Positions 17,377 to 24,388 of a stretch of 64,000 bases of DNA are shown piece after piece. This DNA is from an uncultured delta proteobacterium (lineage in GTDB: Bacteria; Desulfobacterota; Desulfovibrionia; Desulfovibrionales; Desulfovibrionaceae). A program made the position numbers and the translations under genes. The stretch lies in contig LT599018.1 in assembly GCA_900079685.1 (NCBI GenBank), positions 1,572,970 to 1,636,969 of the forward strand, read 5' to 3'. The notes beneath the pieces are model-generated. The model was not told where the DNA came from and searched no databases. It was given only the letters and a program-made list of their open reading frames with translations. The first letter of the stretch is position 1; each line of letters opens with the position of its first letter.

Positions 17377-18639
17377 TCATTGCCTCCTGTTAATCGTCTT
17401 TTCCTGCCGCGGCCCGGCCCGTTCCGGCATCAGGCCCACGGCCAGATACCGGAACGCGTCCGCCGCGTGGCTCGTCCAGTTGTGCAGGGGCTTGCCGAAA
17501 ACCCCCATGATCTCGTTCCAGACCTTCTGATACTGCCGCAGGGCTTGCAGCCCCACGGCGCAGCGGGCGGCGTCAAACCAACAGAAAGGCAGAAGCCGCC
17601 GCACCGCATTGATGCCGTCCGCCACCGGCAGGTTCCGGCAGGGCGTGAAGGAAAGCCCGAGGGACCGGGCCGTTTCCAACCGGCTTTTGCCGGTGCCGAG
17701 CTCCCGCACCATGATATCGTGCGGCGCGATGTGCCTGGCGTAGCGCCAGCCCTTGCCCAGCACGAACCCGGTATAATGCTCCAGCCCCTCCCCGCTGTTT
17801 TCGTAGTATTCAAGGATGCGGATACCGCCCGACGGTTCCTGTTGGAAAAACCAGATGGCTGTCGCGTCGTCCATGCCCAGGTCCCAGGCCGTGGACACGG
17901 CGAGTTCCGGCGCATACGGCGCGATGCCGATGCGCCCGGCCTCGTCCGCCGCGTCGAGTTCCTTGGCGTAAAAAGCGCCGCGCACCGCCGCCGCGAAGGA
18001 ACATTCGAACTCCTGCGCGTATTCCTCCCCGGTCATGTCCGCGCGGGCTCTGGCGAGTTCTTCCGCGTCCACGTACCCTGTTTCCGAGGCTTTGAAGATG
18101 AAGGCGGCCCAGGCGGCCGGGGCCTTGCCCGCCGCGTCCCGCATATCCGCCAGCAGATTGTTTTCGCCTTTCGGCGTTCCCATGAAGAGCGCCCAGCCCT
18201 GCCTGTCCGCCAGCGCGGGCCGCAGGACCAGGGACCAGACGGAACGCGGCACGTCCGCCGCCTCGTCAATGACCAGGTCGTCGAAGTACAGGCCGCGCAG
18301 GGCATCCGGGTTGTCCGCCCCGTACAGGCGGATGCGCGCGGCGTTGGGCAGGTCCAGCCTGAGTTCCGTTTCGGAAAACCGCGCGCCCGGAACGGCCCCG
18401 GCAAAGTGTTTCAGGTAATCCCAGGCAATGCCCTTGGCCTGTTTCAGATAGGGCGCGACGTACCCGGCCCGCCATGCGCCCCGGTTTTCCCCGTGCAGCA
18501 GGGCGCGCCGCAGCAGCTCGCACACCGCAAACACGGTTTTGCCGAACCGCCGGTGCGTTATCAGGAGCGTATTGCGCCGCCGCCCTTGATGGACCGCCGA
18601 TTGCAGCGGCCGTGGTTTGTACGGAATCCGTATGTGCAT
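17377..18639 (-). CDS. terL: terminase large subunit
   Basis: 420 residues. The ATPase domain shows a Walker A-type RRFGKT at residues 30-35 and Walker B VIDEAAD at 123-129, followed by the coupling motif MGTPKG. The C-terminal half has DLGMDDATAIWF, the expected RNase H-like nuclease start with acidic metal ligands, and ends with HAADAFRYLAVG, whose Asp is a likely nuclease ligand. It packages DNA into proheads through the portal. No damage is visible. Confidence 0.92.
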   Translation of the reverse strand: MHIRIPYKPRPLQSAVHQGRRRNTLLITHRRFGKTVFAVCELLRRALLHGENRGAWRAGYVAPYLKQAKGIAWDYLKHFAGAVPGARFSETELRLDLPNAARIRLYGADNPDALRGLYFDDLVIDEAADVPRSVWSLVLRPALADRQGWALFMGTPKGENNLLADMRDAAGKAPAAWAAFIFKASETGYVDAEELARARADMTGEEYAQEFECSFAAAVRGAFYAKELDAADEAGRIGIAPYAPELAVSTAWDLGMDDATAIWFFQQEPSGGIRILEYYENSGEGLEHYTGFVLGKGWRYARHIAPHDIMVRELGTGKSRLETARSLGLSFTPCRNLPVADGINAVRRLLPFCWFDAARCAVGLQALRQYQKVWNEIMGVFGKPLHNWTSHAADAFRYLAVGLMPERAGPRQEKTINRRQ

Positions 18640-18648
18640 ACTCCCCCG

Positions 18649-18906
18649 TTACTCCAAAAAGCTGATACTCATACTCGCATCCCCGGTTTTGGCGGCGCCG
18701 CCGGCCTTGATGGCCCTAATCATGTCCATGGCCGCCTTGATATCCCGGATACGCGCGGCCAGGTCCGTCACCTCGTTTTGCAGGACGTAGTCGAGCTGTC
18801 TGTTCACGGCTTCCTCCAGCCGCGCGACGCGATCTTCGTCCGACAGGGCTTCCCCAACTGCCGGGAGCGGCGCGTCTTCCTTTGCCGCCGTCTTACGTCT
18901 GGCCAT
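18649..18906 (-). CDS. small protein before TerL, possible terminase small subunit
   Basis: 85 residues starting MARRKTAAKEDAPLPAVGEA. It contains a helical, coiled-coil-like segment (SDEDRVARLEEAVNRQLDYV, then LAARIRDIKAAMDMIRAIKA). The position just before terL is the usual small-terminase slot, and the basic N-terminus could bind DNA. It lacks a clear HTH and is short for TerS, so this is positional inference. It overlaps the upstream membrane-protein gene by 14 bases. Confidence 0.55.
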   Translation of the reverse strand: MARRKTAAKEDAPLPAVGEALSDEDRVARLEEAVNRQLDYVLQNEVTDLAARIRDIKAAMDMIRAIKAGGAAKTGDASMSISFLE

Positions 18907-19360
18907 TGGCCCACCCCTTGCCCGCGCTGTTCCGGCCTTCGAGCATGACAATGAGCCGTTCCAGGGCGCGGGTGTTGCCCACCACCACGTCCTGCAATCC
19001 TTCCGCGAGACGCTTATAGTTTTTGGCAAGCTCCACGTTGTCTTTGTAATATTGGTCCGTGGCCCGCTGGTTGGCGCCGAGATCACGCACCAGCTGCTGG
19101 GTGTCCGCGCGGTAGGCTTCCAGTTGCGCGGCTGCGTTGTCGCGCGAGCGGGCGTTTTCCTCCCGCATGGCCGCGAGCATTGCCGCGTTCTCCGCCCGTT
19201 GCTTCACGCTGCGGTGGTACTCGATGACAAGGACCGCCAGCACGACCAGGGCCGGGCCGGACAGGACCAAAAGGACCAGCCCGCCGATGCCCAGCTTGTC
19301 CAGAACCTGGACGATGCCGGTCAGGATCTCCAGCGCCTGTGTGATTTCAATGCCGTTCAT
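18893..19360 (-). CDS. single-pass membrane coiled-coil phage protein
   Basis: 155 residues from an ATG after GAGGGGG. There is one strong transmembrane helix (IGGLVLLVLSGPALVVLAVL) at about residues 25-45, followed by a long charged coiled coil (AAMREENARSRDNAAAQLEA ...). It could be a lysis accessory or holin-like protein given the nearby lysis genes, but one transmembrane segment plus a long coiled coil is not a typical holin. Confidence 0.55.
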   Translation of the reverse strand: MNGIEITQALEILTGIVQVLDKLGIGGLVLLVLSGPALVVLAVLVIEYHRSVKQRAENAAMLAAMREENARSRDNAAAQLEAYRADTQQLVRDLGANQRATDQYYKDNVELAKNYKRLAEGLQDVVVGNTRALERLIVMLEGRNSAGKGWANGQT

Positions 19361-19375
19361 TGTGATTCCCCCTCA

Positions 19376-19520
19376 AGATGTGTATGCGCGCGCCAGGCCG
19401 GGTTTCCCGATCCCCGCACCGCCTGCCGCGCCCGCCCTCACGGCCCCGCGCAGCCGGGATGGTGCGCAGGGCCGCTTTGGGGCGGTTTTCTCAAACAGGT
19501 TAAGGTTGTTGGTTTTCCCC
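19376..19520 (-). repeat. degenerate copy of the spanin 3' region
   Basis: Read on the minus strand, this stretch encodes KTNNLNLFEKTAPKRP...RGAVRAGAAGGAGIG. The Rz-like gene encodes GTNNLNVFGEAAPERP...RGAVRKGAAGGTGAG at about 20360-20480. The DNA is also clearly related. The copy has no start of its own and lies downstream of the frameshifted tail-collar gene, so that gene is bracketed by two versions of the same sequence. Confidence 0.75.
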
Positions 19521-19523
19521 GCC

Positions 19524-20071
19524 TCATGACGCCGGTTTGCCGAGATACACGCACGGGAGTACCCCAAAAGCACGGGGCTTGTTGGCGTTGCCCACCGGAA
19601 CCACGCGAGACAGGTCCATTTTTGCGTAAACGTAAAAATCTGTCCGCGCCATACCCACTCCGGCCGCATAATTAACGGGAAAGTCTTCATTGGTGAGCGT
19701 AAAGGCCCCCAGAGGCATGGATAACGTGCCCACGTGTTGAGGTCCGCCACTCGTGAAACCGCCCGTAACGTTTCGCACCGTGTCCCCATGCACCCCTCCC
19801 ACATCAAGGCCGTCAAATCCTGCGGCCTCGGCGTACATACCGCGCAGATCCGGCAGACGCAGCGCGCCGGTTTCCAAATTCAGCGCATAGAAGGGCACAC
19901 CGCTCCGTTGATCATTTCCTGAATTTCCTCACGGGGCAGAGACTGCCCGCCGAGAACTTTCACCGCACCGGCAAGTTGCGTAAGGTCGGTCACGTCGGGC
20001 GTAAGGCCCGCTTCTTTGATGCAATTGACGATTTCCACGCTCGCGACATACCCCGTGCTCCGAATATCCAT
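19524..20071 (-). pseudogene. second tail-collar gene, apparently frameshifted
   Basis: The first frame starts MDIRSTGYVASVEIVNCIKE after an AAGGAG site and ends prematurely at INGAVCPSMR (stop at 19880). The second frame opens at an overlapping GTG (PFYALNLETGALRLPDLRGM) and continues to GVLPCVYLGKPAS. LRLPDLRGMY is the classic tail-collar motif. Deleting one TG from the GTGTG at 19894-19898 would fuse the two as INGAVPFYALN and give roughly 180 residues. A coupled two-protein arrangement is a less likely alternative. Confidence 0.65.
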
Positions 20072-20183
20072 GCTGAAACTCCTTGATAATACGTTGGTAC
20101 TGAAAAAAGATTGCCGTTGCCGCCATCGCGCCGTATCCGGACGGTTCCCGCCCGGCAATGCGCCCCACTCCTCAAAACCAATG

Positions 20184-20978
20184 TTATTCTGTACCGTTCA
20201 CCACCTTTCCCTCCACAAGGTGTATGAGCGCGCCGAGCTGGGCTTCGATATCCCGGCACCGCCTGCCGTAGTAAGCGATGTAGGCGAGCACGTCCCGCTC
20301 GGTAACGCTCGCGGTTGCGGTTACAGCGGGACCGGTGGCGGATGCATCCGGTTCATCCCCGTGGCCGGAGCCCGCCCCGGTCCCGCCCGCCGCGCCCTTC
20401 CTCACGGCCCCGCGCGCTCCCGGCGCGCGGGGCCGCTCCGGGGCGGCTTCCCCAAACACATTCAGATTGTTGGTTCCCCCGCTGCCGTCTCCCCGCCGAA
20501 CCCCGGAACCAGCGGCAATGCCGGGTCCGGACGCCGCAGCAGTTCCGGCGGCAGGAGGCGGTTTTCCGGCGGCAGGAGCGTCGGCTCCCACTGCCTCGTT
20601 GAACAGCCGCACAAACTCAGGGCTGAAACGATGCACGCTGCCGCGAGTAGCCGCCGTAATGCGTGCCTGCAAAGAACGCTGTATGGCCGCATGGTCCTCC
20701 TTTGCCCGCGCCAGGGCCGCCCCGGCATCCAGGGCCTTTTCCGCTTCGCGCCGGAGCCTGGCCGCGTATTCCGCCATGGCCGCCGCGTATTGCCTGGCAT
20801 GATCCCGCTCAAGCGCCGCGTACGCGGCATCCCCCAAGGCCTTTGCCGCCGTGTGCCCGGCGTCGAACCCCTTTTTGACGCCCGCGCCGTATGCGCCGCC
20901 GACAACCAGCACCGCCGCCGCCCCCAGCGCGATTCGCCAGGCCCACGGCAATTGCCCAAGCAACGCCGTCACTGCCAT
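20184..20978 (-). CDS. Rz-like inner-membrane spanin subunit
   Basis: 264 residues beginning MAVTALLGQLPWAW, then one transmembrane helix (RIALGAAAVLVVGGAYGAG). A periplasmic helical coiled coil follows (AAYAALERDHARQYAAAMAE ... EEA/KEDHAAIQRSLQARI), then a long Ala/Gly/Pro-rich tail. The gene overlaps the end of the lysozyme gene. Its tail is longer than in typical Rz proteins and contains the host frame of the embedded Rz1 gene. Together the two would fuse inner and outer membranes at the last lysis step. Confidence 0.75.
   Translation of the reverse strand: MAVTALLGQLPWAWRIALGAAAVLVVGGAYGAGVKKGFDAGHTAAKALGDAAYAALERDHARQYAAAMAEYAARLRREAEKALDAGAALARAKEDHAAIQRSLQARITAATRGSVHRFSPEFVRLFNEAVGADAPAAGKPPPAAGTAAASGPGIAAGSGVRRGDGSGGTNNLNVFGEAAPERPRAPGARGAVRKGAAGGTGAGSGHGDEPDASATGPAVTATASVTERDVLAYIAYYGRRCRDIEAQLGALIHLVEGKVVNGTE
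20462..20692 (-). CDS. Rz1-like outer-membrane spanin lipoprotein, embedded in Rz
   Basis: 76 residues in another frame wholly inside the Rz-like gene. The ATG follows a near-perfect AAAGGAGG site. The protein has a basic start (MRPYSVLCRHALRRL), a hydrophobic signal (LAAACIVSALSL) and a lipobox LCGC with the lipid-anchored Cys at residue 30. The mature part is Pro-rich (WEPTLLPPENRLLPPELLRR), as in lambda Rz1. Nested Rz/Rz1 pairs are a known arrangement; the lipobox and ribosome-binding site make this one convincing. Confidence 0.85.
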   Translation of the reverse strand: MRPYSVLCRHALRRLLAAACIVSALSLCGCSTRQWEPTLLPPENRLLPPELLRRPDPALPLVPGFGGETAAGEPTI

Positions 20979-21457
20979 TGCCCCGTCTCCATCTGCCGGA
21001 TGAGCCGCCGCGCGCGCTCCTTGACCTGGAAGGCCCATTTGCTGGCCCGCATGCGGCGGGCCGCGCCCGCGTAATCGCCCCGTTTCACGTCCGCAAGCGT
21101 GCCCGTGAACGAGCACAGCCCCGCGATGCCCATGTTGAAGGCCATGTTCACCAACACGGCGAACCGGGGAAAATCCAGGGTGATGCTCCAGGGCAACGCG
21201 CGGAGAACCTGCCCTGTAACCAGTTCCGCGTCGCGCTCCAGGAGCTTGGCCGCCTCATGCTCCACCATGGTGGCCCCTTCCCCCATTCCCGGAAGAGGGT
21301 TCGCCTCCAGGTTGTGCCCGTAACCGATGGTCAACTTTCCCGCCGGGCATCTGTATGCCGCGTGCCGCCCGTCCCGGTCGCGGACAGCGCCTTCGTCGCG
21401 CCGCAACTGTTCAAGGAGGCGCTCTGCATTCGTGCTCCCGCTCTCCGCCATATACAT
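20969..21457 (-). CDS. phage lysozyme (endolysin, GH24-like)
   Basis: 162 residues from an ATG after GAGGTG. The catalytic region reads LRRDEGAVRDRDGRHAAYRC then PAGKLTIGYGHNLE, matching GH24 lysozymes: a Glu (residue 22) after the first helix, and the TIGYGHN loop. The segment LVNMAFNMGIAGLCSFTG is the conserved second lobe. A six-residue insertion separates the Glu from the YRCPAG block compared with usual forms. No signal peptide is seen, so a holin would be needed for export. Confidence 0.88.
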   Translation of the reverse strand: MYMAESGSTNAERLLEQLRRDEGAVRDRDGRHAAYRCPAGKLTIGYGHNLEANPLPGMGEGATMVEHEAAKLLERDAELVTGQVLRALPWSITLDFPRFAVLVNMAFNMGIAGLCSFTGTLADVKRGDYAGAARRMRASKWAFQVKERARRLIRQMETGQWQ

Positions 21458-21470
21458 CACCTCTTTGTTG

Positions 21471-21487
21471 TTGTTATAATATAACAA
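21471..21487 (-). promoter_or_regulatory. AT-rich palindrome upstream of lysis genes
   Basis: TTGTTATAATATAACAA has seven-base arms around AAT and contains a good -10-like TATAAT/TATATTA on both strands. It is immediately upstream of the lysozyme start, in a markedly AT-rich patch (21463-21505). A promoter with an overlapping operator for the lysis cassette is plausible. Confidence 0.45.
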
Positions 21488-21714
21488 ATTATACTTGTTA
21501 CAATGCGGACAAAAACAGGAGCGCCTTCCCGCCACAGGACGGGACCGCGCCGGCAGCGTGCCGCCGGGCATTGCCGCGCTCGCGCACGTCCCTAAAGCGG
21601 GAGGGTGCTAACCCGGCGTTTGAAGAACGCCGTTTTATGGATGTGGAAATTCCCCTGTGTAATCGATCTACACAAATTTACCTTGTATGTATAGACCCGA
21701 ACTGTTCACACCAT

Positions 21715-21764
21715 CCGTGGAGGGCGCCCCGCGTCACGTGTGCAGCGGGGGCGGCCCTCCACGG
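21715..21764 (-). terminator. large GC-rich hairpin after DUF1328 gene
   Basis: Arms CCGTGGAGGGC and GCCCTCCACGG plus inner CCCCGC/GCGGGG form a strong stem just past the stop of the small membrane-protein gene. There is no T-tract, so it may be a processing or Rho-assisted structure. Confidence 0.5.
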
Positions 21765-21772
21765 AGGTTTCT

Positions 21773-21940
21773 TCACAGCGGCGGCGTGCCCCTGCCGAAA
21801 ATGAGCGAAACCAAAAGCAGCACCACGGCCGCCACCAGAACGAGCTTGGCCGCCCACGCCGCTGTTCCCGCGACGCCGCTAAAACCGAAAAACGCCGCGA
21901 CAATGGCTATCACTAAAAAGATAATGGCCCATCTGAACAT
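21773..21940 (-). CDS. DUF1328 (YtjA-like) two-helix membrane protein
   Basis: 54 residues: [20 protein letters not shown], then [20 protein letters not shown], a pair of transmembrane helices with a short Gly-rich turn. This matches the small DUF1328 family found in many proteobacterial chromosomes. The ATG follows GGAGGAGG. In this location, next to the lysozyme and spanins, it could serve as the holin, but DUF1328 proteins are not known holins, so this is inference. Confidence 0.75.
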   Translation of the reverse strand: MFRWAIIFLVIAIVAAFFGFSGVAGTAAWAAKLVLVAAVVLLLVSLIFGRGTPPL

Positions 21941-22075
21941 ATGCCTCCTCCTTGCTATCCGGGGCGCCCCCTTTGGTAATGGAGAAGAGGGCCGCCCCGC
22001 GAACGGTTTGCATCCGAACCTCGCAAGAGAGGAATTACTCTGCAATGATAGTAAAACGCATCCGGATCAGGTGCT

Positions 22076-22498
22076 TCACAACCCGCGCGGCGCGGCCCCC
22101 GCCGCGGAGTCCGGCCCATACTCGGGCCCATACTCGGGCCCATACTCGGGACGGACGGCCAGCCCCGCTTCCCGCCGCACGCGCTGCACGTACCGGTCGG
22201 TGACGCCCAGTTCCAGAGCGATATCCCGGCAGGCGACGCCCCGGTCGAGCCGCGTGAGAATATCATGCTTGCATGACGTCCGGCGGTGGAGTTTCGGGAT
22301 CGTCACCATGCCCGGCGCGAAAAGCCCGCACAGAGCCCGGAGGGCCTCCATGCCCGCAATGGCGGCCATGGGATGCGATGCTTCGGGATTTACCGGCAAA
22401 TACCAGGACAACCCGCCAAGATCACGGCACAGAACACGGGCAGCCGGTTCTCCCACAACGGATTCCAATACCGCAAACGACAGCCACTTTCTGCTCAT
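22076..22498 (-). CDS. phage HTH regulator (Mor-like C-terminus)
   Basis: 140 residues. The second half reads TSCKHDILTRLDRGVACRDI then ALELGVTDRYVQRVRREAGL, a helix-turn-helix of the Mor/terminase-small type. The C-terminus carries a PEYG-PEYG-PEYG repeat from a 12-bp DNA repeat. Being near the immunity region and upstream of late genes, it may activate them. The N-terminal ~60 residues are unassigned. Confidence 0.6.
   Translation of the reverse strand: MSRKWLSFAVLESVVGEPAARVLCRDLGGLSWYLPVNPEASHPMAAIAGMEALRALCGLFAPGMVTIPKLHRRTSCKHDILTRLDRGVACRDIALELGVTDRYVQRVRREAGLAVRPEYGPEYGPEYGPDSAAGAAPRGL
22113..22148. repeat. 12-bp perfect tandem repeat, three copies
   Basis: GGCCCATACTCG occurs three times in a row without change, inside the 3' end of the HTH gene. 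It encodes the (G)PEY repeat. Copy number could vary by slippage without shifting the frame. Confidence 0.95.
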
Positions 22499-22546
22499 GC
22501 CCCCTCCCTGTCATCCATGCGCCCCATACGGCGCGAATCCGGCCGC

Positions 22547-22876
22547 TCACCAGAGCCGCCCCCCCATGCCGTTCATAAGCGCGTCCCAGCCGATCACGGG
22601 CGGGTGCTCCAACGCGTCGTCCCAGAACGGTTCTTCCCGCGCGAGGGCGTCAAAAACCGCTTCGTCGCGCTCATAATGCTCCAGACAGGCGGGCGCGCAG
22701 CCGTTGACCAGCACGTACTCCGGCGTTTTACTCGCCGCATACTCCCGCAACGGCGGCACCAGCTCCCGGCAGATGTACAAATCCGCGTCGCGAGTGAGAT
22801 GTCCCGCATCCTCGGCGTGGAGGCAGGTTCTGCAAATGGACAAGCCCGGCGCTTCCGCCTGCGTGCTCCTGGTCAT
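22547..22876 (-). CDS. hypothetical Cys-rich prophage protein
   Basis: 109 residues (MTRSTQAEAPGLSICRTCLH...). Cysteines at CRTC, YICRE and GCAPACLEH, with nearby His residues, suggest a small metal-binding protein. It is the first gene of the leftward (minus) transcription unit starting in the immunity region. No family is recognised. It ends with VIGWDALMNGMGGRLW. Confidence 0.55.
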   Translation of the reverse strand: MTRSTQAEAPGLSICRTCLHAEDAGHLTRDADLYICRELVPPLREYAASKTPEYVLVNGCAPACLEHYERDEAVFDALAREEPFWDDALEHPPVIGWDALMNGMGGRLW

Positions 22877-23189
22877 TGCACCACCTCCCCCAACGCCAGA
22901 CGCACGCCCTCAATCTTTCCGCTCAGCATACCCCTCCCCGCAGCCCTGTTTTTCGCGCGCGCTTCCCGCGCTGTGGACTACCTGCTTTCTTGTATCTAAC
23001 CCCATTGACCAACAACGTTTGACGCGGTAAGTTGCGAAAAGAACAGACAGCAACTACCGTCGAAATCACTATCTACAATTTTTAAGTGTATGTCAACCGA
23101 AAAAAATAGTTGAATCTTTATAGTAATAGTTTTATCTAGATTGTGCAGCAACCGATTTCGGTTGATAAAAAATACAGGTGAACATAGTT
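22877..23189. promoter_or_regulatory. prophage immunity/control region
   Basis: This divergent region between the leftward gene and the repressor is AT-rich from about 23040 to 23185, unlike the genes around it. It holds the palindrome CAACCGATTTCGGTTG and a related partial site CAACCGA..TAGTTG at 23094-23112. It probably contains both the repressor promoter and the early leftward promoter. Confidence 0.55.
23149..23164. promoter_or_regulatory. candidate repressor operator
   Basis: CAACCGATTTCGGTTG has perfect seven-base arms (CAACCGA/TCGGTTG) around TT and lies 25 bases before the repressor start. A degraded relative is about 40 bases upstream. The spacing suits autoregulation by the dimeric repressor. 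Confidence 0.55.
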
Positions 23190-23933
23190 ATGAAAGAATC
23201 CACCAGCCCCGACATGGTTTTGAACCGGTTGCGCGAAGGCATGGCCGCCAAAAGCGACAGCGAACTCGCGCGGAAACTGGGCATTTCCCAGCAATCCATA
23301 TCCAGCGCGCGGACCAAAGACAGGGTCCCCGATTCATGGGTCCGGGCCGCGGCCGAGCGTTTCCACCTCTCCGCGGACTGGCTGCTGTTCGGCATCGGCA
23401 CCATGTTCCTCGGCGGCGAAGGGCCGCGCGAACCCCGCCCCGCCTACCACGCGCGGGCATGGCACGGCCAGGGAACGCCGGACGCGGAACCCGAGCGTTT
23501 CCTGGCGACGGACGGGGAAATTATCATGATCCCCATGGTTGAAGCGCGCCTCTCCGCCGGGGGCGGGAGCTTTGAGACCAGCGGCAGCGTTGAGCGCCAT
23601 TACGCCTTCCGCATGGATTTTCTGCGGCGCAAGGGCCAGCCCGCCCAGATGGCGCTGATGCGCGTGGACGGCGACAGCATGGCGCCGGAGATCCAGAACG
23701 GGGACGCCGTGCTCATCGACCAGAGCCAGAGCGCCCCCCGCCCCGGCGGCACCTACGCCGTCAGCGTGGAGGACATGATCTACCTGAAAGTGGTCAACGC
23801 GGAGCCCGGCAAGCTTGTCCTGACGAGCCACAACCCGGCTTACGCGCCCATTGCCGTGGACACGCGCGGCCAGCTCGAGAACACCGTCAGGATCATCGGC
23901 AGGGTTGTCTGGCTGGGGCGGGAATTCTTCTGA
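23190..23933 (+). CDS. LexA/CI-type phage repressor (HTH plus S24 peptidase)
   Basis: 247 residues. The N-terminal HTH (SDSELARKLGISQQSISSAR) resembles the Bacteriophage CI repressor helix-turn-helix. The C-terminal S24 domain has the catalytic Ser in MRVDGDSMAPEIQNGD and the Lys in YAVSVEDMIYLKVVN. An Ala-Gly cleavage site is plausible in the VEARLSAGGGSFET region. It would maintain lysogeny and be inactivated in the SOS response. It is the only plus-strand control gene of the prophage. Confidence 0.85.
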   Translation: MKESTSPDMVLNRLREGMAAKSDSELARKLGISQQSISSARTKDRVPDSWVRAAAERFHLSADWLLFGIGTMFLGGEGPREPRPAYHARAWHGQGTPDAEPERFLATDGEIIMIPMVEARLSAGGGSFETSGSVERHYAFRMDFLRRKGQPAQMALMRVDGDSMAPEIQNGDAVLIDQSQSAPRPGGTYAVSVEDMIYLKVVNAEPGKLVLTSHNPAYAPIAVDTRGQLENTVRIIGRVVWLGREFF

Positions 23934-23956
23934 TGGGGGACGTCTGATGTCCCCCA
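23934..23956 (+). terminator. hairpin after repressor gene
   Basis: TGGGGGAC-GTCTGAT-GTCCCCCA begins directly after the stop codon. There is no T-tract, so termination strength is uncertain. Confidence 0.5.
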
Positions 23957-24388
23957 ATCCCGCCCACCCCTCAATACGCATTTCTTTATAAAAAAATGCT
24001 GTTAAAGAGCATGATTCCGGCTGTATATTACAGTTATACCATTACTTGCCCTTACAGAAAACGATTTTATGCAGGAATTGATCCGGACAGGGGTTGCCTC
24101 CGGCGCTCCCGGCAGGGATGTCTGATGTCTTGAATCACAACTATTCCTTCTCTCCCTTTGCATTTATCAAGCACACCCATGAAAAACAGGCCTCCCCCGT
24201 TGACCATTTCCGCCGAGAGGGATATGAGGGGACGATCTTTATACCGCGCCGGGGATGCGGTCGAACGGCGGGCCGTTTTGCGAAGGCCTGCGTCCCGATA
24301 AAACGTTGCCCATGCGGGCGTTTTCAGGGTGCATTACCGGTCTTTCGCGGCATTCGCTTTCAAACCTTTAATCAGGGAGTTTCATACT
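23957..24388 (+). other. intergenic region, right side of prophage to E1 alpha gene
   Basis: The first 130 bases are AT-rich and contain a small hairpin (GCT-GTTAAA-GAGC type). The rest is of mixed composition with no gene having a ribosome-binding site. I find no tRNA and no obvious direct repeat that matches the left side of the prophage. A promoter for the dehydrogenase operon must lie here, but no clear -35/-10 or -24/-12 pair stands out. Confidence 0.45.

Larger units (their letters stand above)
21458..21772. other. intergenic region upstream of lysozyme
   Basis: It holds the AT-rich palindrome next to the lysozyme start, a small hairpin near 21623-21640 (GGCGTT..AACGCC), and the large GC-rich hairpin after the DUF1328 gene. 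I see no other gene with a ribosome-binding site here. Confidence 0.6.

Noticed and set aside
22113-22148. Possible CRISPR-like repeats
   Set aside because: The units are contiguous 12-mers without spacers and lie within a coding frame.
2430-23956. Diversity-generating retroelement as in phage BPP-1
   Set aside because: The head and portal genes resemble BPP-1, but no reverse transcriptase, template repeat or C-type lectin tail protein was found.
23957-24388. tRNA or attachment site at the right prophage edge
   Set aside because: No cloverleaf, no CCA-type acceptor end and no direct repeat of the left edge could be found by eye.
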